DNA from: Lentisphaeria bacterium
GTDB lineage: Bacteria > Verrucomicrobiota > Lentisphaeria > Oligosphaerales > Oligosphaeraceae
Reading direction: 5' to 3'
Assembly (NCBI GenBank): GCA_016303095.1
Contig: JAEDMH010000121.1
Location: forward strand, 1 to 6,777
Length of the DNA stretch: 6,777 nt
In this document: piece by piece, positions 1-5,916 of the stretch
How positions within the stretch are numbered: the stretch's first letter is position 1
How the letters are laid out: each line of letters starts with the position of its first letter
The notes under the pieces: generated by a model
What the model saw: the letters and a program-made list of their open reading frames with translations, nothing else
Told to the model about the DNA's origin: nothing
Databases searched by the model: none
Made by a program: the position numbers and the translations under genes

Positions 1-33
1 CCGGTTTTTTTCTTCTTGCTGAGGGGGATGGAG

Positions 34-891
34 TTACACGCCGGAGAAGGCGGCGAATCCGCCATCGATGGGGATGACGGTGCCATTGACGAATCCGGCG
101 GCCTTGTCATCCAGGAGCCAGAGGACGGCGCCCAGGAGGTCTTCGGGGGTTCCGAAGCGTCCCATGGGGGTATGGGTGAGGATGGTCTGTCCTCTGGGGG
201 TGAGGGAGCCGTCGGGGTTGGTGAGGAGGGCCCGGTTCTGGTTGGTGACGAAGAATCCGGGAGCGATGGCGTTGACCCGGACGCCCACCTTGGCCAGGTG
301 GGTGGCCAGCCACTGGGTGAAGTTGCTGACGGCGGCCTTGGCGCCGGAGTAGGCGGGGATTTTGGTGAGGGGGCGGAAGGCGTTCATGGAGGAGACGTTG
401 AGGATGGTGCCATGTCCCTTTTTCACCATGTCGGCGCAGAAGACCTGGGTGGGCAGGAGGGTGCCGATGAAGTTCAGATTAAAGACGAAGGAGATGCCGT
501 TGGGGTCCAGGTTGAAGAAATTGAACTGTCCTTCAGTGGGATTCAGCACATCCTCCTGGGTGGCGAACTCCCGGGCGGTGGTGCCTTTGGGATTGTTGCC
601 GCCGGCGCCATTGAGAAGGATGTCCGTGGGGCCGAAGGCGGCCAGCACCTTTTCATGGGCGGCTTCCAGGGAAGCTTTGTCCAGCACATTGGCGGCGATG
701 GCGATGGCCTGGCCTCCGTCTTGGGCGATGGTGTCCGCACAGGCCTGGGCGGCCTCTTCCTTCAGATCCAGGACGGCCACCTTGGCGCCGCAGGCGGCCA
801 GGGCCTGGGCCATGATGCTGCACAGGACGCCGCCGGCTCCAGTGACCACGGCGACCTTGTCCTTCAAGTCCACATGAATGGGGAGTTCCAT
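34..891 (-). CDS. uxuB: SDR-family oxidoreductase, D-mannonate oxidoreductase (fructuronate reductase) type
   Basis: This 285-residue protein is a classical short-chain dehydrogenase, expected to be cytosolic and NAD(P)-dependent. Visible parts are the Rossmann nucleotide loop TGAGGVLC (17-24), the LNGAGG segment replacing NNAG (93-98), Asn140, the catalytic Ser167/168 in NVSSMNAF, Tyr181 and Lys185 in the YxxxK motif, and the C-terminal PIDGGF (274-279). The insert with NFFNLDPNG, the LNFIGTLLPTQVF stretch and the SMNAFRPLTKIPAYS stretch are, from memory, typical of the SDR subfamily annotated as D-mannonate oxidoreductase (Bacillus YjmF/UxuB type). That enzyme interconverts D-fructuronate and D-mannonate in glucuronate breakdown. 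The GGVLC variant of the glycine motif is normal for that subfamily. The start has a good AGGAG eight bases upstream. It is the last gene before the left edge, and no terminator is visible after its TAA, so further uronate genes may follow. SDR fold is near certain; the substrate is inferred. Confidence 0.88.
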   Translation of the reverse strand: MELPIHVDLKDKVAVVTGAGGVLCSIMAQALAACGAKVAVLDLKEEAAQACADTIAQDGGQAIAIAANVLDKASLEAAHEKVLAAFGPTDILLNGAGGNNPKGTTAREFATQEDVLNPTEGQFNFFNLDPNGISFVFNLNFIGTLLPTQVFCADMVKKGHGTILNVSSMNAFRPLTKIPAYSGAKAAVSNFTQWLATHLAKVGVRVNAIAPGFFVTNQNRALLTNPDGSLTPRGQTILTHTPMGRFGTPEDLLGAVLWLLDDKAAGFVNGTVIPIDGGFAAFSGV

Positions 892-899
892 TGTTCTGT

Positions 900-904
900 C
901 TCCT
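900..904 (-). promoter_or_regulatory. Ribosome binding site of the SDR gene
   Basis: Read on the minus strand, AGGAG lies eight bases before the ATG at 891. This fixes the start. The rest of the 47-base gap after nfo (905-938) is C-rich on the message, including a run of eight C (917-924). It shows no hairpin with a T-run, so the gene is probably read through from nfo. Confidence 0.75.
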
Positions 905-938
905 ATGTTGTGATTCGGGGGGGGAGAATGGGGGAGGA

Positions 939-1793
939 TCAGAGGCTTGGGGTTTCCCGGGCGGCCTCCAGAAGGCGTTGGGTTTCCTGGGGCCAGCGCT
1001 CCGGCTCCGGGGTTTCCAGAATCAGGGGGATGTTCTCCAGCCGGGGATCCCGGGCCAGGCTGAGGAAGGTCTCCCAGCCCAGATGCCCTTCCCCGATGGG
1101 GGCATGGCGATCCAGATGGGAGCCTAGGGCGGACTTAGTGTCGTTCCAATGCATGCCCCGAAGGAGGGGGAACCCCAGGCGTTCCTGGAACTCGGCCCAG
1201 AAGGCTTCCCGTCCCTGAGGGGTGGCCAAGTCGATGCCGGCGGCGTAGGCATGGCAGGTGTCGATGCAGACGCCGATGCGTCCGGGGCGATCCACCCATT
1301 CCACGATTTGCTGGAGTTCCTCCAGGTCCTTTCCCGCCACGGAGCCCTGTCCCGCGGTGTTCTCCACCACGGCCACTGCCCGTTCCGTCTGGTCCAGGGC
1401 CTGCTGGATGCCCTGGGCGATGCGGCGGAGAGTTTCCTCCCGAGAGGTGCCCAGCCCGCTGCCCGGGTGGAAGTTCAGCAGGGAGAGGCCCAGGGCCTCC
1501 ACCCGCCGCAGCTCCTCTGTGAAGGCCTCCCGGGCGGCCTGGCATTTCTCCGGGTCGGGATTGCCCAGGTTGATGAGGTAGGAGTCGTGGGGAAGGATGG
1601 CCTCCGGGGGATAGTTGGCCTCGGCGCAGGCTTTTCGGAAGGCGGCTCCTTCTTCGGGGGAAATGGCCGGCGCTCTCCATTGGCGCTGATTCTTGGTGAA
1701 GAGGGCGAAGCCGGTGGCTCCGCATTCCCGGGCGCGCTCCACGGAGAGGGAGACGCCGCCGGCAATGGAAAGATGGGGGCCGATGTATTTCAT
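939..1793 (-). CDS. nfo: Endonuclease IV (deoxyribonuclease IV), AP endonuclease
   Basis: Nfo cleaves DNA 5' of abasic sites and removes blocked 3' ends in base-excision repair. It is a TIM-barrel enzyme with a trinuclear zinc centre. The protein is 284 residues, against 285 in E. coli. All nine metal ligands are in place: His69, His109 (NFHPG), Glu144 (VVENTAGQG), Asp178 and His181 (CIDTCHAYAAG), His215 (MHWNDTK), Asp228 and His230 (DRHAPIGEGHLG), and Glu260 (LETP). The N-terminus MKYIGPHLSIAGGV aligns with the family start, so the ATG at 1793 is correct even though no Shine-Dalgarno sequence is visible. Instead CCTCC directly abuts the ATG on the message. The gene starts 18 bases after dapF, so translation may depend on coupling. 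Nothing suggests loss of function. Confidence 0.97.
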   Translation of the reverse strand: MKYIGPHLSIAGGVSLSVERARECGATGFALFTKNQRQWRAPAISPEEGAAFRKACAEANYPPEAILPHDSYLINLGNPDPEKCQAAREAFTEELRRVEALGLSLLNFHPGSGLGTSREETLRRIAQGIQQALDQTERAVAVVENTAGQGSVAGKDLEELQQIVEWVDRPGRIGVCIDTCHAYAAGIDLATPQGREAFWAEFQERLGFPLLRGMHWNDTKSALGSHLDRHAPIGEGHLGWETFLSLARDPRLENIPLILETPEPERWPQETQRLLEAARETPSL

Positions 1794-1811
1794 GGAGGAC
1801 AGAGGAGATTC

Positions 1812-2708
1812 TTAGGGGAGATCCGGGCGGAGCCAGGCCTCGTAGACCCGCTCCACCGGACCGGCGAGGGTGGCGGCAAAGGCGTCGTCCAAGGAGAGTT
1901 CCAAGACGCCTCCCGGCATGTGCACCCGCACCGGAGAGCGGCAAAGGCCCAGTTTCACCGCCACGGCGGCGCAGGCGGTGGCGCTGGTGCCGCTGGCCAG
2001 GGTGTAGCCCGCCCCCCGCTCATAGATCTCCACCTGGAGGGCATGGTCGTCCACCCGATAGAGGAATTGGACGTTGGTGCGGTGGGGGAAGAGGGGATGG
2101 GATTCCAGGGCAGGCCCCAGGCGGAGGGCCAATTCCCGGGTGGGCGGGGTCTCCAGGAGAACGACGCAGTGGGGGTTTCCCACGGTGGCGGCGCAGAAGA
2201 GGAGGGGGGCTGGCTCTCCGGGCAGGGTCAGGCGTTCCCGGAGGACCTCCCGGGGCGGGCCTGCCACGGGGATCTCCTGGCTGTGAAAGGAGACCTTGCC
2301 CATTTGGGCCTGGATGGCGCGGACGGGGTGGAGAATCCGGCAGGTCACCGGGCCTCCCAGGGTGGCCAGCACAAAGGGGGCGTCGGAAGTCACCAGGCCG
2401 CAGTCCCAGAGATATCGGGCGAAGATGCGCACCCCGTTGCCGCTCTTCTCCGCCTCGCTGCCGTCGGGATTGAGGATGCGGAAGGCCCAGCGGGCCTGGG
2501 GCTGGCGGAGGGACTGGAAGAAGGGGGAGGAGGGGGGGTAGGGGCCGTAGAGGATGCCGTCGGAACCCAGTCCGTAATGGGGGTGGCAGATGCGTCGGAC
2601 GGCTTCGGGATCCACCCTTTCGGGGGCGGCTTCCTGGGGATCCAGGGGAATCAGATAGTCATTCCCCAGGCCGTGGTATTTTCTCCAGCCGCCCCGTTCT
2701 CTGGTCAT
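1812..2708 (-). CDS. dapF: Diaminopimelate epimerase family protein with both catalytic Cys replaced by Ser
   Basis: DapF converts LL- to meso-diaminopimelate for lysine and peptidoglycan synthesis in the cytosol, using two cysteines as acid/base pair. This 298-residue protein has the family layout: YHGLGNDY (11-18), YGLGSDG (45-51), NPDGSEAEKSGNGVR (80-94), VGNPHCVV (176-183), TNVQF (211-215) and ERGAGYTLASGT (230-241). Substrate-binding residues are kept: Asn16, Asn80, Asn91, Asn178, Asn212 and Glu230-Arg231. The two catalytic positions, however, read SGNG (Ser89) and ASGT (Ser239) where the family has CGNG and ACGT. Both codons are AGC, one base from TGC, and the frame is intact, so this is not a decayed gene. 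The usual GTGACA after the second site is GTSATA. The ATG overlaps the stop of the upstream TPR gene (ATGA) and has GGGGAGG nine bases before it. The fold is certain. Whether it epimerises diaminopimelate or another substrate is open. Confidence 0.88.
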   Translation of the reverse strand: MTRERGGWRKYHGLGNDYLIPLDPQEAAPERVDPEAVRRICHPHYGLGSDGILYGPYPPSSPFFQSLRQPQARWAFRILNPDGSEAEKSGNGVRIFARYLWDCGLVTSDAPFVLATLGGPVTCRILHPVRAIQAQMGKVSFHSQEIPVAGPPREVLRERLTLPGEPAPLLFCAATVGNPHCVVLLETPPTRELALRLGPALESHPLFPHRTNVQFLYRVDDHALQVEIYERGAGYTLASGTSATACAAVAVKLGLCRSPVRVHMPGGVLELSLDDAFAATLAGPVERVYEAWLRPDLP

Positions 2709-3547
2709 CGCCGGAAGCCTCCCCGGGTCATCCGTCCCCCGAAACGATCCTGGGGCATGGCGCGGACGGGGGCGGGCTGCTCCAGCCCCAGGGCATACCA
2801 GGATTCTCCCAGGCCGGCGTTGCTGAAGCGGTTCAGACGGCGGTTGGCCAGATGCTCCCAGTTCTGGGCGATGACGGGATCCTCGGTCTTCTTCTTGGCC
2901 TCGTCCAACAGCTTCACCGCCTCGGTGAGCTTGTTCTGCTTCACCAGAAGCCAGGAGTAGGTGGCGTAGGCCAGGGTCCCCTTCTCATATTTGAAGCGGC
3001 CAATGTTCTTGCGGAAGAGCTTCTCCAAGCCGGCCAGATCCTCGGGATCCTTCTTCCACAAAAGCACCATGCGCATGCAGAGAATCAGGGGATCCACCAC
3101 CATGGTCTTCTCCAGGAGAGGGCGGGCGGCCTCGTAGTCCCGGATTTGGTAGAGGAGCTGTCCTTTCATGAGATTGGCCTGGGCCATGGCCAGGGGCGCC
3201 CAGAGGCGGTATTTCCGGGCCTCCTCCAGGGGGGGGAGGGCCTGGCGGACGGCCTCGGTCTGCTCCTGCTCCAGCTGGGCCACCAGCTTGGGGGTGGCCT
3301 GTCCCCGGTTGGCCAGGGCGGTGGCCTTGGTGCGCAGCCGTTCCTGGGAGGCCAGCAAATCCTTTTGGACGCCGGTGAAGAGGGCGGTGAGGCGCTTGCG
3401 GATCCAGAGATTGATGGGAATGAGGATGGCCAAGGCGGCGGCGAAGCCGGCCAGGATGCCGTAGCCCCAGTGGCCGCCCTGGCCGGCCTGGGTGGTGAAA
3501 TATCCGGCGGTGGCAGCGGCCGCAATGGCGAGGAGGAAGGTGAGCAT
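2705..3547 (-). CDS. Membrane-anchored TPR-like protein of unknown function
   Basis: I do not recognise a named family. The 280-residue protein starts with two hydrophobic segments (about 2-20 and 29-48) separated by a short polar loop. They are followed by RKR (50-52), which by the positive-inside rule places the C-terminal bulk in the cytoplasm. Residues 58-112 are polar, charged and helical, possibly a short coiled coil. Two stretches look like tetratricopeptide repeats: about 117-152 (MKGQLLYQIRDYEAARPLLE) and about 190-224 (AYATYSWLLVKQNKLTEAVK, then LLDEAKKK). The C-terminus is a distinct NAGLGESWYALGLE patch followed by an Arg/Gly-rich tail (RFGGRMTRGGFRR). No catalytic motif is seen, so a scaffold or assembly role is plausible but inferred. 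It starts 37 bases after rnr with no Shine-Dalgarno sequence, only a pyrimidine tract, and it overlaps dapF by 4 bases. The ATG at 3547 is favoured because it begins the first membrane segment. Confidence 0.85.
   Translation of the reverse strand: MLTFLLAIAAAATAGYFTTQAGQGGHWGYGILAGFAAALAILIPINLWIRKRLTALFTGVQKDLLASQERLRTKATALANRGQATPKLVAQLEQEQTEAVRQALPPLEEARKYRLWAPLAMAQANLMKGQLLYQIRDYEAARPLLEKTMVVDPLILCMRMVLLWKKDPEDLAGLEKLFRKNIGRFKYEKGTLAYATYSWLLVKQNKLTEAVKLLDEAKKKTEDPVIAQNWEHLANRRLNRFSNAGLGESWYALGLEQPAPVRAMPQDRFGGRMTRGGFRR
2718..2724 (-). promoter_or_regulatory. Ribosome binding site of the dapF homologue, inside the upstream gene
   Basis: GGGGAGG on the minus strand lies nine bases before the ATG at 2708, within the last codons of the TPR gene. 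Together with the 4-base ATGA overlap this is a standard arrangement for translational coupling, and it supports this start. Confidence 0.65.
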
Positions 3548-3584
3548 AGGGGGGGAGGGAGCGGTCTAGGGGAGGGGAGGGAGG
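3548..3584. other. Polypurine/polypyrimidine gap between rnr and the TPR gene
   Basis: On the + strand these 37 bases are almost only purines. G-runs stand at 3549-3555 (7), 3557-3559 (3), 3569-3572 (4), 3574-3577 (4) and 3579-3581 (3). The message carries the complement: C-rich, nearly G-free and probably unstructured. The + strand could fold as a G-quadruplex in the transcription template. The C-rich RNA is the kind of sequence Rho loads on. Neither function is shown by sequence alone. Confidence 0.5.
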
Positions 3585-5573
3585 CTATTTCCGTTTTCCG
3601 GCGGGGGTCTTCTCCTCCTTCGGGGGGGGAGCGGGGGACAGGTGCAGTTCTCCCCGGACGGGGTCTGCCATTTCCATGCGGAACTGTCGTTTCTGGGTAA
3701 TGTAAATCCGGTCTCCATCCCTGGTGTTGGACCAGACGCACTTCTGGGCGTCGAATCGCCAGCTTCTCGGCAGATCGCTTTCCTGGACGAAGGCCATGAG
3801 CCCGTAGTCGGGCAGGTAGACCTGGGCGGAGGTCTTGGTGACCCGGCAGACCTCCCCGGTGAGAAGCAAGGGGGCCGCCTTCTCCCGCCCCAAGGCCAGA
3901 AGATACCGGATCTTCATGCGGTCGCTGGCGGCAAACTCGGCCTGGTCGCAGTTGTATTCCTTGGCGCTGCAAAGGCTCCCCAGGTCGTGGACGGCCTCCA
4001 GGGAGTAGGTCTTCCGACGGAGGTCATGGGCGAGAAGCTGCTGGTGAACCAACAGGTCGGCGTAGCGGCGGATGGGGCTGGTGAAGTGGCAATAGTACTC
4101 TTTGCCCAGGCCAAAATGCCCCTGGCATTCCTCCCCGTAGTCCGCCCGGGGCAGATGACGGAGGAAGGCCATGTAGAGCACGTCCTTCAGAGGAGAGCGT
4201 TCGGCGTGCTTCAGGAAGCGCACCATGGCGCCCCGGCTGGTGAGGTGTCCCACCTTCTCCCCCAGCATCACGGTGGCGGATTCGGCGAACTCCTGGAGCT
4301 TTTCCGGATCGGGGCAGAGGTGGTTCCGGTAGAGGCCCGGCAGATGGAGCTGCTGCAGTTCCCGGGCGACGCATTGGTTGGCCGCCAGCATGAATTCCTC
4401 CACCAGCTGGTGGGAGGGATTGTCCTCGTTCTGCTGCACCCCCAGGATGCGGGAGGGACTCTCGCTGCACACCACCCGGATCTCCGGCATCCCCATGGGA
4501 AGGAAGCGCTCCTGGTTCATTCGCCGATGGCGGAGGAGGGCGGAGAGATCCGCCAGGCGCTTCACCAGATTCTGGACTTCCGGGGGGGCGTCGAAGTCCC
4601 CCCCGGAGAGGAAGGTCTGGACTTGTTCGTAGCAAAGACGCTGGCTCACCCGGATCCGGGTGTGCCTCCGTTGCCAGGAGAGGATCTCCCCGGTATGCTC
4701 GTCCAACCGGAGGAAGACGGTGTGGGCCAGACGTTCCTCCCCGGCCTGGAGGCTGCATTGGCGGTTGGCCAGGGCCTTGGGGAGCATGGGAAGGGTGCGC
4801 CCGGGGAGGTAGGAGGTGAAGCAGCGCTCCCGGGCCTGACGATCCAGGGGAGAGCCGGGGCGGACATAGCTGGCCACGTCGGCGATGTGCACGCCCACGA
4901 CCACCTGTCCCTTCTGGGCGCAGGGAGCCAGGGAGAGGGCGTCATCGTAGTCTCGTGCGTCCACGGGATCGATGGTGACGGTGGTCTGCTGGGTGCAGTC
5001 GGTCCGGCGGACCTTCACGGGGGCGAGGACCGCCGCCTTGGCCTCGTCCTCCTGGGTATAGGGGGCGGGAATGTGGTATTCTTCCACAATGGCGTCCAAA
5101 TCCGCCGTCACGGTGCCGCTCTCCTTCCCCGTTTCCAGGAGTTCCGCCCAGGGGAGGAGATCCTCGGGAAACTCCTCTTGGGAGAAGGGCAGTTCCGCTT
5201 TGGCCCAGTTTCCTTCCCGGAGAGGAACGGGGGAGCGCTCCACGCTTTTCGGGGAGAGGGGGAGGAGGCCAGGCAGCTCATGCCGAAGAGGACGGATGCC
5301 CCAGCGTCCTCCCCGAAGGGGGGTGAGGCAGCCCACAAAGGGAGAGAATTTCCGCTGGAGAATGCGCTTCACGGCGGCGACAGGACGGGTGGGATCGCTC
5401 TGGGGATCGATGACCGCCAACACCGTGTCCCCCGTGACGGCTCCCCCTAGATACTTGGGGGGTACGAAGAGGGAGTCCCCCTCCGGCAGCCGGAGAAAAC
5501 CGTATCCTTGCACGTTCACGGAGAGCTCCCCCGTGATTTCCAGGGGCTTGCCACTCTTTTTTTCTTTCTTCAT
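3585..5573 (-). CDS. rnr: Ribonuclease R (RNase II/RNB family 3'-5' exoribonuclease)
   Basis: RNase R degrades RNA processively from the 3' end, including structured RNA such as rRNA and mRNA fragments, in the cytosol. Domains in order are a Lys-rich start, a cold-shock domain (about 12-70; VQGYGFLRL, then LFVPPKYL), a second cold-shock-like domain (about 78-150), the RNB catalytic domain (about 190-520), and a short S1-like domain (about 570-632; GEVCRVTKTSAQVYLPDYG). The tail is basic (PPPKEEKTPAGKRK). The metal-binding motif is complete in TIDPVDARDYDDA: Asp202, Asp208, Asp210 and Asp211. HIADVASYV (229-237), EEFMLAANQCVA (392-403), GHFGLGKEYYCHFTSPIRRY (485-504, with Arg502 and Arg503) and LLVHQQL are also family hallmarks. 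At 662 residues it is shorter than E. coli RNase R (813), lacking the N-terminal helix-turn-helix and the long C-terminal tail. The start has a weak AGGA ten bases upstream. It is probably the first gene of the downstream operon. Confidence 0.96.
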   Translation of the reverse strand: MKKEKKSGKPLEITGELSVNVQGYGFLRLPEGDSLFVPPKYLGGAVTGDTVLAVIDPQSDPTRPVAAVKRILQRKFSPFVGCLTPLRGGRWGIRPLRHELPGLLPLSPKSVERSPVPLREGNWAKAELPFSQEEFPEDLLPWAELLETGKESGTVTADLDAIVEEYHIPAPYTQEDEAKAAVLAPVKVRRTDCTQQTTVTIDPVDARDYDDALSLAPCAQKGQVVVGVHIADVASYVRPGSPLDRQARERCFTSYLPGRTLPMLPKALANRQCSLQAGEERLAHTVFLRLDEHTGEILSWQRRHTRIRVSQRLCYEQVQTFLSGGDFDAPPEVQNLVKRLADLSALLRHRRMNQERFLPMGMPEIRVVCSESPSRILGVQQNEDNPSHQLVEEFMLAANQCVARELQQLHLPGLYRNHLCPDPEKLQEFAESATVMLGEKVGHLTSRGAMVRFLKHAERSPLKDVLYMAFLRHLPRADYGEECQGHFGLGKEYYCHFTSPIRRYADLLVHQQLLAHDLRRKTYSLEAVHDLGSLCSAKEYNCDQAEFAASDRMKIRYLLALGREKAAPLLLTGEVCRVTKTSAQVYLPDYGLMAFVQESDLPRSWRFDAQKCVWSNTRDGDRIYITQKRQFRMEMADPVRGELHLSPAPPPKEEKTPAGKRK

Positions 5574-5583
5574 GTCGCGATAT

Positions 5584-5587
5584 TCCT
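5584..5587 (-). promoter_or_regulatory. Weak ribosome binding site of rnr
   Basis: AGGA on the minus strand lies ten bases before the ATG at 5573, in an AT-richer stretch (5574-5610) that is likely unpaired in the message. It is the only candidate near this start. Confidence 0.45.
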
Positions 5588-5609
5588 GATTCTTTATTCC
5601 TTAAATTTC

Positions 5610-5629
5610 AAAGGTGCGCAAAAGGTGCG
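5610..5629. repeat. Two 9-base direct repeats, 11 bases apart
   Basis: AAAGGTGCG occurs on the + strand at 5610-5618 and again at 5621-5629. The offset of about one helical turn is compatible with a paired protein site near the rnr start, but the repeat is short and may be chance. Confidence 0.4.
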
Positions 5630-5734
5630 GGAAGATGGGTCCGCCCCTCTGACAACCCCAGGGGAAGACACCTCCCCATTCCGAACTCCGGAAAACCTCC
5701 GGCGCAAGCCCCCGCCCATCCGCCCCTTCCGGGG
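5629..5734 (-). promoter_or_regulatory. Structured region upstream of rnr, candidate 5' leader
   Basis: Between the rpsD terminator and rnr there is no gene, but several inverted repeats occur. A long-range stem can form between 5629-5640 and 5714-5725 (GGG, two mismatches, then GATGGG with CCCATC). Read on the minus strand, it encloses hairpins at 5688-5702 (CCGGA/UCCGG) and 5661-5677 (GGGGA/UCCCC). A further one at 5723-5734 is CCCC-GGAA-GGGG with a GNRA-type loop, and it shares bases with the long-range stem. UUCCG/CGGAA at 5679-5693 competes with the hairpin at 5688-5702, so two folds are mutually exclusive. A regulatory leader for rnr is one reading; the 5S-like segment on the other strand is another. 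I match it to no known riboswitch. Confidence 0.3.
5651..5706 (+). other. 5S rRNA-like segment (helix II to loop C region), not a complete 5S gene
   Basis: On the + strand CCCATTCCGAAC (5675-5686) matches the highly conserved loop C stretch of bacterial 5S rRNA. In the expected order around it are GGGGAA (5661-5666), ACACC (5668-5672), GGAA (5690-5693) and a CCTCC-GGCGC segment (5696-5705). CCAGGGG (5658-5664) can pair with CCTCCGG (5696-5702) apart from one A-C mismatch, as helix II would. The distance between ACACC and CCCAT is two bases shorter than usual. The 3' half (GCCGATGGTA, GAGAGTAGG, closing helix I) is absent. It could be a decayed 5S fragment, a partial mimic, or coincidence helped by the local palindromes. 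Confidence 0.3.
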
Positions 5735-5745
5735 AAACGCCACGT

Positions 5746-5751
5746 ACTATA
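5746..5751 (-). promoter_or_regulatory. Possible -10 element for rnr
   Basis: TATAGT on the minus strand sits in a T-rich stretch just after the rpsD terminator. It is the best -10 match in this gap and would give a leader of roughly 165 bases before rnr. No convincing -35 lies 16-18 bases upstream, so the call is weak. It rests mainly on the need for a promoter downstream of the terminator. Confidence 0.25.
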
Positions 5752-5795
5752 AAACAGAAAACCCAACTCCTTCCTCTGCATACGCAAGGCTCACG

Positions 5796-5843
5796 AAAAA
5801 CAAAGAAAGCCGCCTCCCCAAAAGCAAAGGGAGAACGGCTTTC
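5796..5843 (-). terminator. Intrinsic terminator of rpsD
   Basis: On the minus strand GAAAGCCG (5843-5836) pairs perfectly with CGGCTTTC (5812-5805). Inside this, CTCCC pairs with GGGAG around an AT-rich loop. The stem is followed directly by TTTGTTTTT (5804-5796). It begins about 70 bases after the rpsD stop and separates rpsD from the rnr unit. Confidence 0.9.
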
Positions 5844-5916
5844 TCGTTGCGGGCCACAGGCAGAGGGGAGGGGGAGGAGAGATTCTCCGCACCCCTCCGC
5901 CAAAGGCTGCCCGGAA

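Noticed and set aside
1..33. A further gene or terminator left of the SDR gene
   Set aside because: A purine-rich A-run is visible on the minus strand, but there is too little sequence to support a start, an RBS or a hairpin.
16..1218. 400-codon open frame on the + strand
   Set aside because: It is antisense to the SDR gene and the end of nfo. It has no recognisable domain and a Gly-rich composition.
1149..2960. 603-codon open frame on the + strand
   Set aside because: It lies opposite nfo and dapF, which have complete family motifs. Its translation is Gly/Glu-rich and low in complexity, as expected from the complement of GC-rich genes.
2852..3700. 282-codon open frame on the + strand
   Set aside because: It is antisense to the TPR gene and runs into the end of rnr. 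Its Gly/Leu-rich translation has no motif.
3642..5450. 602-codon open frame on the + strand
   Set aside because: It is antisense to rnr, whose domains are all recognisable. The opposite translation shows no motif and the same biased composition.
5629..5760. A complete 5S rRNA gene on the + strand
   Set aside because: The 3' half, the loop E/helix IV consensus and a closing helix I cannot be found, so only a partial likeness is claimed.
5700..5760. Signal recognition particle RNA on the minus strand, suggested by the CCGGAAGG loop
   Set aside because: The flanking conserved bases of the SRP tip (the AGCAGC side) are absent; the GGAA loop alone is not diagnostic.
5601..5903. 100-codon minus-strand frame in the rpsD-rnr gap
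   Set aside because: It runs through the rpsD terminator, has no good ribosome binding site and gives a protein without family features.
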